Source: Bradyrhizobium elkanii WSM2783 (GTDB taxonomy: Bacteria > Pseudomonadota > Alphaproteobacteria > Rhizobiales > Xanthobacteraceae). Taken from it: a stretch of DNA of 64,000 bases. Below, piece after piece: positions 1-8,746 of this stretch. The position numbers and the translations under genes were made by a program. Where the stretch lies: positions 97,111 to 161,110 of the forward strand of contig NZ_AXAP01000013.1 in NCBI RefSeq assembly GCF_000472865.1, in the 5' to 3' direction. The notes under the pieces were generated by a model. The model was not told where the DNA came from. It did no database searches and saw only the letters and a list, made by a program, of their open reading frames with translations. Each line of letters opens with the position of its first letter. Position 1 is the first letter of the stretch.

Positions 1-173
1 ACGCCTACAAGGTCTACAGCGCCAAGGTGCCGCTTGGGAAAGACAACTACACTGTCGACCACACCGCGTTCATCTATCTGATGGATCGCGATGGCGGCTA
101 TCTCGGCTTCTTCCCGCCGGGCACCTCGGCCGACCGCATGATCGAGATCATCCGCCCGCACCTCGCCAGGTAG
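1..173 (+). CDS. SCO1/SenC family protein, C-terminal fragment (partial at window edge)
   Basis: Only the last 56 residues are inside the window, read in frame from base 3 to a TAG at 171-173. The stretch VDHTAFIYLMDRDG followed by FFPPGTSADRM fits the C-terminal part of the SCO/PrrC thioredoxin-like family, in which the conserved His before TAFIYL is a copper ligand. These membrane-anchored periplasmic proteins help insert copper into the CuA site of cytochrome oxidase. The upstream CxxxC motif is outside the window, so copper binding cannot be confirmed here. The next gene downstream is on the opposite strand. Confidence 0.75.
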   Translation, partial: AYKVYSAKVPLGKDNYTVDHTAFIYLMDRDGGYLGFFPPGTSADRMIEIIRPHLAR

Positions 174-212
174 AGCGTTTGCCACTGCGCTGTTGTGCGG
201 CACCAAGCCAGC

Positions 213-446
213 TCAGCCAGCGCGGCCGTGCTCGCGCAGGAATCGTTCGCCAGTTTCGGTGACCACCACCCGCAAACCCTCGACTGTCGGGCGGCGCATG
301 ACATAGCCGCGGTCGACGGCGTCTTCCCAGATCGTCAGCCGTGGGCACGAGGTGCGCCAGGTCTCGATCACCTCGGCATAAGGCCGCGGCTCGCGCGCGA
401 TCCATTCGACGAGATCGAGCACCAACGCATCCGTCGCCTCCGCCAT
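213..446 (-). CDS. small conserved hypothetical protein, possible winged-helix fold
   Basis: A 77-residue protein. The ATG at 446 is chosen because a strong GGAGG lies about 7 bases upstream; a longer reading to 506 would overlap the preceding permease gene. I do not recognise a named family. The pattern of helices followed by a basic RRPTVEGLRVVVTETGERFL segment resembles the wing region of small winged-helix proteins, but this is only an impression. It lies 13 bases downstream of the TauE/SafE permease on the same strand, so the two are probably co-transcribed. Confidence 0.6.
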   Translation of the reverse strand: MAEATDALVLDLVEWIAREPRPYAEVIETWRTSCPRLTIWEDAVDRGYVMRRPTVEGLRVVVTETGERFLREHGRAG

Positions 447-459
447 CGGACTTCCTCCG

Positions 460-1233
460 TCAATGCGCCATCGCGCTGTTACGCGCGACGAGCAGCCAGC
501 CGCCATAGAGGATGTAGTAGCTTGCGACCGTCGTGATCAGCCGGTTCGCCCAGGTGCGAAATTGCGCGTCGCTCATCGCTTCAAGGATTCGCCGCGCCAG
601 CGTGGTGCCGAGCATCGAGGCCGCGACAGCCACGCCCGCGAGCACCGGATCGAGCGTCGCGGCCTGGTCGATGATGCCGCCGAAATAGATCAGCTTAGTG
701 AAATGGCTCGCCACCTGGCAGGTCGCCTTGGTCGCGACCACCTCGCGGCGGCCGAAATTGCCGCCGAGAAAGAAGGTGTCCATCAGTGGGCCGGAGACGC
801 CGGTCATCAGCATCAGCCCCATGCAGACCGAGCCGTAGAAGCTGCCTTGCCAGATGCTGTCGGGGTTCGGCTTGATTCCCTTCGGCATCAGCCGTGCCAT
901 GAACGGCGTGACGCCAAGCAGGAGCAGCGCGATCGGCTTGTCCGGCACGTAGCGCGCCGCCGACCAGATCGCCAGCGCCACGCCGCAGCCGATCAGGTAG
1001 ACCGCGACCGGCCGCCAGCGGATATGCGCCCGCCACAGCAAGGCGCGCCAGCCGTTACTGGCCATCTGCGTGATCGCATGCAGCACCATCGCCGAGGGCA
1101 GCGGCAGGATGGTGAGCAGCACGCCAATCAGGATCAGCCCGCCGGCCATGCCGAACAGCCCCGACAAGAATGCCGTCGCGACCATCAGCACGCCAAGGGC
1201 TGCAATCACAAGCGGGCTCACGAAAATCTCCAC
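460..1233 (-). CDS. TauE/SafE family sulfite exporter-like membrane permease
   Basis: A 257-residue, very hydrophobic protein with about seven or eight membrane spans. The N-terminal glycine-rich turn GLFGMAGGLILIG and the second-half GVSGPLMDTFFLGGNFGRRE are the two inverted half-repeats typical of the TauE/SafE (DUF81) family. Members move sulfite, sulfoacetate and other organic anions across the inner membrane; the substrate here is unknown. It reads away from the LysR regulator at 1537, so the regulator may control it. The 13-base gap to the small gene at 446 suggests a two-gene operon. Confidence 0.85.
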   Translation of the reverse strand: MEIFVSPLVIAALGVLMVATAFLSGLFGMAGGLILIGVLLTILPLPSAMVLHAITQMASNGWRALLWRAHIRWRPVAVYLIGCGVALAIWSAARYVPDKPIALLLLGVTPFMARLMPKGIKPNPDSIWQGSFYGSVCMGLMLMTGVSGPLMDTFFLGGNFGRREVVATKATCQVASHFTKLIYFGGIIDQAATLDPVLAGVAVAASMLGTTLARRILEAMSDAQFRTWANRLITTVASYYILYGGWLLVARNSAMAH

Positions 1234-1269
1234 TGAGGCGAACTCGGATCGATACGCGGCAAACTGCTT

Positions 1270-1422
1270 CCTCTCCCTCTCCCCGTTCTTACGGGGAGAG
1301 GGTTGGGGTGAGGGGCTCTCTCCGCGAAGACGGTAAGAGACGGATGCGCGGAGACCCCCTCACCCGGAATCCGCGCGTTCCGCGCGAATTCCGACCTCTC
1401 CCCGCAAGCGGGGCGAGGTAAG
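1270..1422. repeat. intergenic mosaic repeat, family C
   Basis: Paired palindromes of the type CTCTCCCC...GGGGAGAG followed by GGTTGGGGTGAGGGG, with a second hairpin at the far end (CCTCTCCCCGCAAGCGGGG). Related copies lie at 30205-30353, 45245-45399 and 57198-57368. No coding content. Confidence 0.8.
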
Positions 1423-1488
1423 AAGGGCCGCACCGACTCAACCTCAGATCTTATCTTCATTGTTGTGCCCCGCTTGGACACGGCGCGC

Positions 1489-1519
1489 AAACTGAGTTAT
1501 CTCCTCCTGGCATCAGTTT
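1489..1519. promoter_or_regulatory. inverted repeat upstream of LysR gene, candidate operator
   Basis: AAACTGA at 1489-1495 and TCAGTTT at 1513-1519 form a 7-bp inverted repeat with a 17-base spacer. It lies just before the preferred TTG start of the LysR gene (1537). LysR proteins commonly bind dyads near their own promoter, so autoregulation is possible. No binding evidence; the repeat is short enough to be chance. Confidence 0.3.
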
Positions 1520-1536
1520 TCCTGAGGGTAAAAGGC

Positions 1537-2466
1537 TTGCGGCGGCTGCTATTTCTCAACGGCATCAAGGCATTCGAGGCGGCGGCGCGCACCGGCAGCT
1601 TTGCCGCCGCGGGCGCCGAGCTCAACGTCACGGCGGCCGCGATCAGCCGGATGGTGCATCTGTTGGAAGAGCGGCTCGGGGTGGCGCTGTTCGAGCGCAA
1701 GGCCAATCGCCTCGTCACCACGACGGCCGGCCGCTTCTACCAGAGCGGATTGACGCCGATCTTCGATGCGCTGGCGAGCCTGACGGCACAGGTGACCTCG
1801 CCCGCGAGCGTCCGTGTCCTGACTATCGGCGTCGGGCCGACGTTTGCGATGAAATGGCTGATCCCGCGGCTTGCCGATTTCCAGAAGGAAGAGCCCGAGA
1901 TCGAGGTCCGCATCACCACCGGGGGCGCCGCGGCGCCGGAGCCGTTCAGCGACGACTGGAGCTGCGGCATCAAGCTCGGGGACGGCGACTGGCCTGGGCT
2001 GGTGGCCGAGCCGCTGTTCGCCGCCGATCTCCTCCCGGTGTGCGCGCCGCGGCTGGCGAGCCAGCTCAAGCGCGCGAGCGACCTGAAGGGGAGAAGCCTG
2101 CTCCGCGTCGCGCACTCGCCCGACGATTGGCCGAAATGGCTGAAGGCCGCGAGCATTGCCAGGGTCACGGCGCGCGGGCCTGAGTTCGAATTTTACGGTC
2201 AGGCGCTGCAGGCGGCCGTCGATGGCCTTGGCGTCGCGATGGGAATCCGTCCCTATATCGACGACGACCTCGCCGCGGGGCGGCTGGTCGCGCCGTTCGA
2301 GCTGAGCGTGCCGAAGGGCATGCGCTGGTATCTCGTCTATCACGGCTTCCGCACCGGTCAGCGCGACTTTGCCGCCTTCCGCCGCTGGATCATCCGCGCC
2401 GCGGCCGAGCCCGCCACGCGGGCCAAGGGGCAGCGATCCCTCGTGAGGGACGAGACGAGCAGGTAA
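1537..2466 (+). CDS. LysR family transcriptional regulator, GcvA-like
   Basis: About 309 residues. The N-terminal helix-turn-helix (KAFEAAARTGSFAAAGAEL, then VTAAAISRMVHLLEERLG) is the LysR DNA-binding domain, followed by a substrate-binding domain of the GcvA type. I prefer the TTG at 1537, preceded by GAGGG at 1524-1528, because it places the HTH about ten residues from the N-terminus as in GcvA relatives. A GTG at 1465 would add 24 residues with no family counterpart and would cover the inverted repeat at 1489-1519. It is divergent from the TauE/SafE permease, a likely target. Effector unknown. Confidence 0.88.
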   Translation: MRRLLFLNGIKAFEAAARTGSFAAAGAELNVTAAAISRMVHLLEERLGVALFERKANRLVTTTAGRFYQSGLTPIFDALASLTAQVTSPASVRVLTIGVGPTFAMKWLIPRLADFQKEEPEIEVRITTGGAAAPEPFSDDWSCGIKLGDGDWPGLVAEPLFAADLLPVCAPRLASQLKRASDLKGRSLLRVAHSPDDWPKWLKAASIARVTARGPEFEFYGQALQAAVDGLGVAMGIRPYIDDDLAAGRLVAPFELSVPKGMRWYLVYHGFRTGQRDFAAFRRWIIRAAAEPATRAKGQRSLVRDETSR

Positions 2467-2863
2467 TGATCACATTGTCGCAGCCCTGACGGCTGGACAG
2501 CGCGACCAAGACTGGCAATAATAAACAATTATTGGTTGCATTTATATTTGACGACCCCCTGGTCGCGTTGATGGAAAACGCCATGTCCAAGGTCAGAGTT
2601 CTGTTGGCCGCTCTCACACCGAAGATGATTGCGAACGAGTTGTTGCATGGCATTCACCAACCGCGCCGAGCTTTTCCCGAGTCTGCACATCAACGGAGCG
2701 ATACATTTGCGCGCCTTACCGGAGGGAGTGAGCTCGTCACGCCACTTCCGCACCGGTCCGCGCGCCTGTAACGAAAGATTCTTACGCAGTGTGATCCAGT
2801 TCACAAAGTTCGCTGCCCAGGGCGTGCTTTGGTCCCCCGCGGGAAAAACCTGGGATCGCAGGC
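2467..2863. other. non-coding gap with AT-rich segment and inverted repeat
   Basis: No convincing gene. Short frames exist on both strands but lack ribosome binding sites and recognisable domains. Around 2510-2555 the composition turns clearly AT-rich, unlike the neighbours, and contains CAATAAT (2516-2522) facing ATTATTG (2528-2534) across a 5-base loop. It could be a promoter or a scar of older transferred DNA. Confidence 0.4.
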
Positions 2864-3103
2864 ATGATTTACGGAGCCTTTGAGATCAACTCATTCGAGG
2901 CAGGGAAGGGGCTATGGCACGCCAGGATTCAACGAGCCGATCGCGAGCCGGTCGTCATCGATGGCATCTCGTTTCCGACACTCGAGCTCGGCTTTGCGTG
3001 GTCCGATCGGGATGCGGCGATCGCCCACGCGAAAGCGCAGATCGACCGCTACGGCCGGCGCTATGGGGTGATCTCAACCGAACCGTCGCCGACTTCGCGA
3101 TAA
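2864..3103 (+). CDS. small conserved hypothetical protein
   Basis: A 79-residue protein beginning at an ATG after GCAGGC. The middle, HARIQRADREPVVIDG then FPTLELGFAWSDRDAAIAHA, reads like a compact alpha/beta domain and recalls small proteins of unknown function common in Bradyrhizobium. No signal peptide or membrane segment. The zinc-ribbon frame at 3115 begins 12 bases after its stop, so translational coupling is possible. Function not known. Confidence 0.6.
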   Translation: MIYGAFEINSFEAGKGLWHARIQRADREPVVIDGISFPTLELGFAWSDRDAAIAHAKAQIDRYGRRYGVISTEPSPTSR

Positions 3104-3114
3104 TCGGCACCGCC

Positions 3115-3315
3115 GTGGTCGCGCCGCGCTGCGAAGCCGAGCCGGCGCCGTCACCTCCGCCCGCACGGCCGTTCCTGAACAATTGCCCGGAATGCAAGGC
3201 CGAGCTCGCCCTGCTCCGCGTCATTCCCGGTAGGGCCGAATACTGGGCAATGCGCTGCACCGGCTGCGGCGGGATTCATCTCAACATCGTCGAGAAGACC
3301 TCGCCCGCCTGCTGA
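3115..3315 (+). CDS. small zinc-ribbon-like hypothetical protein
   Basis: About 66 residues from a GTG at 3115. The C-terminal half has two CxxC pairs, CPEC and CTGC, about 32 residues apart, a typical treble-clef or zinc-ribbon layout (NNCPECKAELALLRV ... MRCTGCGGIHLNIVE). The N-terminal part is proline- and alanine-rich. No good ribosome binding site is visible before the GTG; the frame stays open upstream to 2914, overlapping the previous gene. It could be translated by coupling or be the end of a longer frame. Metal binding is inferred from cysteine spacing only. Confidence 0.45.
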   Translation: MVAPRCEAEPAPSPPPARPFLNNCPECKAELALLRVIPGRAEYWAMRCTGCGGIHLNIVEKTSPAC

Positions 3316-3326
3316 CGGCTCGCTTC

Positions 3327-3475
3327 ACCTCGCCCCGCGACACCTCCCCTTGAAAAGGGGAGGTCGGCTTGCGCTTCAGCGCAAGCCGGGTAGGGATCAT
3401 CTCTCTCCACACGAACAGTGTGACTCGCGGCTGACCCCCATCCCAGCCTTCCCCCTTTTCAGGGGGAAGGAGCCG
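3327..3475. repeat. intergenic mosaic repeat, family D
   Basis: Contains the hairpin CCTCCCCTTGAAAAGGGGAGG, then GGCTTGCGC/GCGCAAGCC, and a second hairpin TCCCCCTTTTCAGGGGGA. The same modules occur at 61197-61360 but in swapped order. With 3476-3634 it fills the gap before uvrB; nothing coding is seen. Confidence 0.75.
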
Positions 3476-3634
3476 CAGCGCCTGGTAGCGCCGCAATTGC
3501 GATGCTCGGCTTGCGGAGAGGCGAATAGATGGCGCGCCTCCGCCTGTTCCGCGGCTGCTGACACCTGCTGACAGAGCGACCGCGCACCCGCATTCGCCCT
3601 TTCATGGCGGCGGTTTCAGTCCCATATTCGCCCC

Positions 3635-6559
3635 ATGGCGAAGAAACCTGATACCCCCAAAAAGCCCGGCAAATCCCCCAAGTCAAAAGCGCATCGGCCC
3701 GACGTTCTCCCGATCGCGCCGGCGCTCGCCGAACTCTTGAACCCCGCCATCAACCGCGGCGAAAGCGGCATCGGCTCGTCCACGGGCCTGCAGCCGCCAC
3801 CGGACAATTCATGCGACCGCCGCGCCGGCGGCGAGGCCGCAGCGCACCGCGCGCGCGCCTCGACGCCGAAGGAATTTCCGAGCGATCGCCTGGCTCCGGC
3901 GGACCAGCATGGAGGCGGCGGCTTCGACGAGGCGCCCCAGGCCAACTACGGCACCGCGGCGACGGTGCCCACGCTCGATCCGGAGTTGGCGCGACAGCTC
4001 GGCCTGCCCACCGCTGAGGACGATGAGGAGGCGCTGGCCCGCCCGCCGCGCAACAAGATGGAGGCGCTCGGGGTCAAGGCGACCGCTGAGGCGCTCGAGA
4101 ACCTGATCCGCGACGGCCGTCCCGAGTTCCGGAAAGACGACGGCTCGATGCGGGTGTGGACCCCGCACCGTCCGCCGCGCCCGGAAAAGTCCGAGGGCGG
4201 CGTCCGCTTCGAGATTAAGTCCGACTATCAGCCGAAGGGCGACCAGCCGACCGCCATCGCGGAACTGGTCGAAGGCATCGGCCGCAACGACCGTACCCAG
4301 GTGCTGCTCGGCGTCACCGGCTCGGGCAAGACTTACACCATGGCCAAGGTGATCGAGGCGACGCAGCGCCCTGCCCTGATCCTGGCGCCGAACAAGACGC
4401 TTGCCGCGCAGCTCTATGGCGAGTTCAAGAACTTCTTCCCGGACAACGCCGTCGAATACTTCGTCTCCTACTACGACTACTACCAGCCCGAGGCCTATGT
4501 GCCGCGGACCGACACCTATATCGAGAAGGATTCCTCGATCAACGAGCAGATCGACCGCATGCGTCACGCCGCGACGCGCGCGCTGCTCGAGCGCGATGAC
4601 GTCATCATCGTCGCCTCGGTCTCCTGCATCTACGGTATCGGCTCGGTCGAAACCTATACCGCGATGACGTTCGCGCTGAAGAAGGGCGAGCGCATCGACC
4701 AGCGGCAATTGATCGCCGACCTCGTCGCGCTGCAGTACAAGCGCACCTCGGCCGATTTCACCCGCGGCACCTTCCGCGTCCGCGGCGACGTTATCGACAT
4801 CTTCCCGGCGCACTATGAGGACCGCGCCTGGCGCGTGAACCTGTTCGGCGACGTCGTCGAGAACATCGAGGAGTTCGATCCGCTCACCGGCCACAAGCAG
4901 GACGAGCTCGAATTCATCAAGATCTACGCCAACTCGCACTATGTGACGCCGCGCCCGACGCTGGTGCAGGCGATCAAGTCGATCAAGATGGAGCTGAAGC
5001 AGCGGCTCGACCAGCTCAACGACCAGGGCCGACTGCTCGAAGCGCAGCGGCTTGAGCAGCGCACCACCTTCGACCTCGAGATGATGGAGGCGACCGGGAG
5101 CTGCGCCGGCATCGAAAACTATTCGCGCTACCTCACCGGACGCCGTCCCGGCGAGCCGCCGCCGACGCTGTTCGAATATGTGCCTGACAACGCGCTTGTC
5201 TTCGCCGACGAGAGCCACGTCTCGATCCCGCAGATCGGCGCCATGTTCCGCGGCGACTTCCGCCGCAAGGCAACGCTGGCCGAATATGGCTTCCGCCTGC
5301 CCTCCTGCATGGACAACCGACCCTTGCGGTTTGAGGAATGGGACATGATGCGGCCGCAGACGGTCGCGGTGTCGGCCACGCCCAGCGGCTGGGAGCTCAA
5401 CGAGAGCGGCGGCGTGTTCGTCGAGCAGGTGATCCGCCCCACGGGCTTGATCGATCCGCCGGTCGACATCCGTCCTGCACGCACCCAGGTCGACGACCTC
5501 GTCGGCGAGGTCCGCGCGACGGCGGCGGCGGGCTATCGCTCGCTGATCACTGTCCTGACAAAACGGATGGCGGAGGACCTCACCGAATATCTGCATGAGC
5601 AGGGCATCCGCGTGCGCTACATGCACAGTGACATCGACACCATCGAGCGCATCGAGATCATCCGCGACCTCCGCCTCGGCGCGTTCGACGCGCTTGTCGG
5701 CATCAACCTGCTCCGCGAGGGTCTCGACATTCCCGAATGCGCGCTGGTCGCGATCCTCGATGCCGACAAGGAAGGTTTTCTGCGCAGCGAGACGTCGCTG
5801 ATCCAGACCATCGGCCGCGCCGCGCGCAACGTCGACGGCAAGGTGATCCTCTATGCCGACAGCATGACCGGCTCGATGGAGCGCGCGATCGCGGAGACCA
5901 ACCGCCGCCGCGAAAAGCAGATGGAATACAACGCCGCCAACGGCATTACGCCGGCGAGCGTGAAGAAGTCGATCGGCGACATCCTCAACTCCGTCTACGA
6001 GCGCGACCATGTGCTGGTCGATATCCGCGACGGCAGCGTCACCGAGGACGTGATCTCGATTGGCCACAATTTCGAGGCGGTGCTCGCCGATCTCGAGACA
6101 AGGATGCGCGAAGCCGCCGCCGACCTGAACTTCGAGGAAGCCGCGCGCCTGCGCGACGAGGTCAAGCGCCTGCGCGCCACTGAAATGGCCGTCGTCGACG
6201 ATCCCACCGTCAAGCAGCGCACCGTGCAAGGCAAGGCCGGCGCCTACGCCGGCACCAGAAAATACGGCGACGCCGCCAATTTGCCGGTGAGCGCGATGAA
6301 GAAGAAAAGCGTGTCGTCGGCCATCAAGGCCGGCGGCAGCTCCGGATCAAAAGTCCACAAGCCCCATCTCGACGAAATGCACGGCCCGGAGTCCCTGCCC
6401 TTCCGCCCGAACCCTGGTGCGAAGCCAGCAAAGCCGTTCGGCAGTACCAGCCGGATCATCCAGCCAACCGACTCGCGGCAGTCAGGGCCGGAGTTCGGGC
6501 CGTCGCCACGATCGAGCGGCGGCACGCCGGGGCGACGGGGCGGGTGGAAGAAGCGATGA
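3635..6559 (+). CDS. uvrB: excinuclease ABC subunit UvrB
   Basis: 974 residues. UvrB is the damage-verifying helicase-like subunit of nucleotide excision repair; it receives DNA from UvrA2 and recruits UvrC. Walker A GVTGSGKT is near residue 226, the beta-hairpin [12 protein letters not shown] near 275, helicase motif VI in [10 protein letters not shown], and the C-terminal UVR domain that binds UvrC in [16 protein letters not shown]. The family core starts only at about residue 190 ([14 protein letters not shown]), so there is a ~190-residue low-complexity N-terminal extension, and about 120 disordered, basic residues follow the UVR domain; E. coli UvrB has 673. The ATG at 3635 is the only good start. 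No clear SOS box upstream. Confidence 0.97.
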   Translation: MAKKPDTPKKPGKSPKSKAHRPDVLPIAPALAELLNPAINRGESGIGSSTGLQPPPDNSCDRRAGGEAAAHRARASTPKEFPSDRLAPADQHGGGGFDEAPQANYGTAATVPTLDPELARQLGLPTAEDDEEALARPPRNKMEALGVKATAEALENLIRDGRPEFRKDDGSMRVWTPHRPPRPEKSEGGVRFEIKSDYQPKGDQPTAIAELVEGIGRNDRTQVLLGVTGSGKTYTMAKVIEATQRPALILAPNKTLAAQLYGEFKNFFPDNAVEYFVSYYDYYQPEAYVPRTDTYIEKDSSINEQIDRMRHAATRALLERDDVIIVASVSCIYGIGSVETYTAMTFALKKGERIDQRQLIADLVALQYKRTSADFTRGTFRVRGDVIDIFPAHYEDRAWRVNLFGDVVENIEEFDPLTGHKQDELEFIKIYANSHYVTPRPTLVQAIKSIKMELKQRLDQLNDQGRLLEAQRLEQRTTFDLEMMEATGSCAGIENYSRYLTGRRPGEPPPTLFEYVPDNALVFADESHVSIPQIGAMFRGDFRRKATLAEYGFRLPSCMDNRPLRFEEWDMMRPQTVAVSATPSGWELNESGGVFVEQVIRPTGLIDPPVDIRPARTQVDDLVGEVRATAAAGYRSLITVLTKRMAEDLTEYLHEQGIRVRYMHSDIDTIERIEIIRDLRLGAFDALVGINLLREGLDIPECALVAILDADKEGFLRSETSLIQTIGRAARNVDGKVILYADSMTGSMERAIAETNRRREKQMEYNAANGITPASVKKSIGDILNSVYERDHVLVDIRDGSVTEDVISIGHNFEAVLADLETRMREAAADLNFEEAARLRDEVKRLRATEMAVVDDPTVKQRTVQGKAGAYAGTRKYGDAANLPVSAMKKKSVSSAIKAGGSSGSKVHKPHLDEMHGPESLPFRPNPGAKPAKPFGSTSRIIQPTDSRQSGPEFGPSPRSSGGTPGRRGGWKKR

Positions 6560-6566
6560 GCATGCC

Positions 6567-6644
6567 CGTCATTGCGAGCGCAGCGAAGCAATCCATTCCT
6601 CCACTTGCCGCGTTATGGATTGCTTCGCTGCGCTCGCAATGACG
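6567..6644. repeat. palindromic repeat, family I
   Basis: CGTCATTGCGAGCGCAGCG...AAGCAATCCAT on the left faces ATGGATTGCTTCGCTGCGCTCGCAATGACG on the right: about 30-bp near-perfect arms around a short loop, directly after uvrB. In RNA it would fold into a long hairpin and could stop transcription from uvrB. A related element is at 42270-42373. Confidence 0.85.
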
Positions 6645-6669
6645 ATGTGGCCAGTTTGGGTGCGACATA

Positions 6670-7321
6670 TCAACCCGACGGGCAAATCATCGAAAGTCTG
6701 TCCAGCCCTCGCGGAAAATACATTCCGCTTTCGCCGTCGGGCAAATCAGTGATTTAACTCCGCGCGTCTCACGGCGGATGAGGGGCGGCTCGCGATCGTC
6801 ACGAACGTTGCGGTGAGATGCGGTGGACGAGGGTGTCACGACTGACGAGCGTGGCACTAGCGGACGGCGAAGTCGTGTGGTCCTGGCGCCCCGACGCTGG
6901 CGCTAAGTTTTTCGCGTGAACACGTTCGCGCGAGAGATGACGGTGGCAAGAAAGCCCGGTCACCGGGGAGAGCGCGAAGGAAACCGTTAAAACCAATGCG
7001 CAGGGAAAGCCGGAATGCTTCGGTTGAACCTGTGGTCCTACGCCCGTGCTTTTTGTTGCACGGGACCCATGGGTGCAACCAGCACCCGGCTTTCCCTGCG
7101 CCCTCTGATTCGAGGAGGGTGGAAAGTGAAGCAAAGCTCGGGCAATCCATGCCGCGAGAACGCGGACTCACATCCTCTCCTCACACTCCACCGTCATGCC
7201 CGCGCAAGCGGGCATCCAGTACCCCGCGGCGTCTCGGCTCAAGTACGACCGCCTCTGGAATACTGGATCGTCCGGTCAAGCCGGCCGATGACAGCGGAGA
7301 GCTGTTTGACAATTGAATCAG
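6670..7321. repeat. ~650 bp dispersed repeat, copy 1 (inverted relative to 41459-42100)
   Basis: The sequence from about 6670 to 7321 matches the reverse complement of 41459-42100 over nearly its whole length, for example GCGCCAGCGTCGGGGCGCC and CACCGCATCTCACCGCAACG. The last ~130 bp (7190-7321) hold a nested palindrome around CATCCAGTA...TACTGGATCG. Open frames exist on both strands, and the two copies share peptide-like stretches, but these break by frameshift between copies. I see no terminal inverted repeats with target duplications and no transposase. Origin unknown. Confidence 0.75.
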
Positions 7322-7332
7322 AGCCTCTCCCC

Positions 7333-7455
7333 CGTCGTCCTGGCGAAGGCCAGGACCCATAACCACAGGCGCTTGTCGCGTGCTCCGCTGCAACCGCTTG
7401 CTCGCGCTACAACAGCTCCCTGTGGTTATGGGTCCCGTCTTTCGACAGGACGACA
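7333..7455. repeat. palindromic repeat, family B
   Basis: GACCCATAACCACAGG...CCTGTGGTTATGGGTCCC arms flanked by GTCGTCCTGGC / GACAGGACGAC. The same arms occur at 21122-21244 and 52128-52251. It looks like a MITE-like non-autonomous element, but no transposase partner is visible. Confidence 0.8.
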
Positions 7456-7613
7456 GCGGAGTGAGACGTGAGAGCGCCGAGCAACTCGGCGAGCGGGCGA
7501 GTGACAAACGACGGAACAACGTTCTCCATCAATTCCCCGTCAGGTTGAACCTCGCCGGCGCTTGCGTGACCAACTACTCGGCATGCTGCGGACGATGGGG
7601 CTGACAAGACATC

Positions 7614-7880
7614 ATGAAAATCGCGTTGCTGGCGCTCTTGGGTCTGGCATTCGGGGCGCTCAGCGGCGCCGCGCTCGGCATCAGTGCCGGGCTTGCCTGG
7701 ATCGGAATCTTCAAAACCTCGAATTTTGAAGGCGATGGCGGCGCGCTGGTGTTCTTCACCTTCATGCCGCTGGGCGCCGTGATCGGCGGCATTGGCGGCG
7801 CGCTGCTGTTCGCCGTGCTCGCGATCCGCGGCGCCGAGGTCGCAATCGAGCACGAGCATGTAGCCCGTCGCGACCGCTGA
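7614..7880 (+). CDS. small membrane protein, function unknown
   Basis: 88 residues with two hydrophobic spans, roughly residues 3-33 and 46-72, both rich in small residues (GALSGAALGISAGLAWIG and PLGAVIGGIGGALL). The glycine-zipper-like spacing suggests tight helix packing in the inner membrane. The C-terminus is charged (EHEHVARRDR). The ATG at 7614 follows a weak ribosome binding site. I do not recognise a family. It stands alone, flanked by repeats upstream and a different transcription unit downstream. Confidence 0.6.
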   Translation: MKIALLALLGLAFGALSGAALGISAGLAWIGIFKTSNFEGDGGALVFFTFMPLGAVIGGIGGALLFAVLAIRGAEVAIEHEHVARRDR

Positions 7881-7924
7881 CGGGGCCGCGGTTGGCGGAT
7901 TCAGGCAAAATCCCGCAAAAAGTC

Positions 7925-7941
7925 TGCATTTGTGCAATGCA
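7925..7941. promoter_or_regulatory. short inverted repeat, candidate operator
   Basis: TGCATT (7925-7930) and AATGCA (7936-7941) around TGTGC, in an AT-richer stretch upstream of the SnoaL-like gene at 8078. Might be a regulator site; a 6-bp arm is weak evidence. Confidence 0.25.
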
Positions 7942-8077
7942 AAAATAACAATTGCGTTCTGGCACGGTCGCTCTATTTGAGACAGTGAAATTTGAGGTGC
8001 AGCAATCTGGCGCGGCGTCGGTGCGGACGCCCTTTTTGCCGTTGCTGATTTGCAATCCAGATTCGGGAAGACGATGA

Positions 8078-8518
8078 ATGACAGAGCATAGTCTCTGGCG
8101 TTTTTCGCGCGCGTTTCACCGCGCGATCAACGAACGCCAATTCGCGGATATTGCCGCCCTGCTCGACGAGGACGTCGAATGGGCGATCTATGGACCGATC
8201 GATCTATTTTCTTTCTTCGGTGCGCGCCACGGCAAGCCCGCCGCGCTCGAGGTGATCAGGCAGATCGGCGAGAACTTCCGTGTCCGCCGCTTCGAGCGCG
8301 AGTCCATCATGCTTGGAGTCGATTCCGCGGCATCGATGATGCGCTATTCGCTGACTGCGCAGGATTCGAACAAGCCGATCGCGGTGCGGATCGCGCATTT
8401 CGCGCAATTCCGTGGCGGCCTGCTGACCCGCTTGCGCGTGCTGGTCGACAGCTTCGACCTGGTCGAGCAGACCGTCGGCTATCCGATCCACCTGCCGCGG
8501 ATCGCAGCGGCGCAATAG
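8078..8518 (+). CDS. nuclear transport factor 2 / SnoaL-like family protein
   Basis: 146 residues with the alpha+beta cone fold pattern of SnoaL-like proteins: an initial helix (FHRAINERQFADIAALLDED), then VEWAIYG, a GKPAALEVIRQIGENFR helix, and beta strands ending in LRVLVDSFDLVEQTVG. Members include small isomerases, dehydratases and ligand-binding proteins; nothing here picks a substrate. No signal peptide, so probably cytoplasmic. The ATG at 8078 is preferred; another ATG at 8074 is out of frame. No operon partner. Confidence 0.7.
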   Translation: MTEHSLWRFSRAFHRAINERQFADIAALLDEDVEWAIYGPIDLFSFFGARHGKPAALEVIRQIGENFRVRRFERESIMLGVDSAASMMRYSLTAQDSNKPIAVRIAHFAQFRGGLLTRLRVLVDSFDLVEQTVGYPIHLPRIAAAQ

Positions 8519-8532
8519 TCACCTCCAGTTTC

Positions 8533-8649
8533 GTCGTACCCGGGCTCTCTCGGGTATCCAAATGCCTTCCTTCGCCAGCCCCGGGAAGGCGTGGATGGCC
8601 GGGACATCAGCTGACACCTTCACGCTCTTGTGCCCGGCCACGACGATCC
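8533..8649. repeat. degenerate palindromic repeat, family A-like
   Basis: GTCGTACCCGGGCTCTCTCGGGTATCCA on the left and GTGGATGGCCGGGACA...GCCCGGCCACGAC on the right are diverged versions of the family A arms seen at 13543-13626 and elsewhere. Lies between the SnoaL-like gene and the outer-membrane protein gene. Confidence 0.55.
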
Positions 8650-8746
8650 GATCCGTGCTACAAGCTGTCGCGCCGACAACAACGTCGTCGTCATAAATTT
8701 GCGCTACGCTATACGTACTACTCTGCCTGGAATGCGGGCTGCGGGA

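Noticed and set aside
463..1236. Open frame on the plus strand exactly opposite the TauE/SafE gene
   Set aside because: Arg/His/Gln-rich shadow; the minus-strand frame encodes a clear membrane protein.
2529..2804. Short frames on both strands in the gap after the LysR gene
   Set aside because: No ribosome binding site, no domain, frames on both strands compete; left as non-coding.
3540..3634. SOS (LexA) box before uvrB
   Set aside because: GTTCCGCGGCTGCTG resembles GTTC-N7-GTTC only in its first half.
3809..6229. 806-codon open frame on the minus strand opposite uvrB
   Set aside because: Shadow of uvrB codon bias; no family features and the plus-strand product is certain.
6857..7171. Possible protein encoded in the 650 bp repeat (minus strand in copy 1, plus in copy 2)
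   Set aside because: Shared peptide pieces switch frame between the two copies, as expected for non-coding DNA conserved at DNA level.
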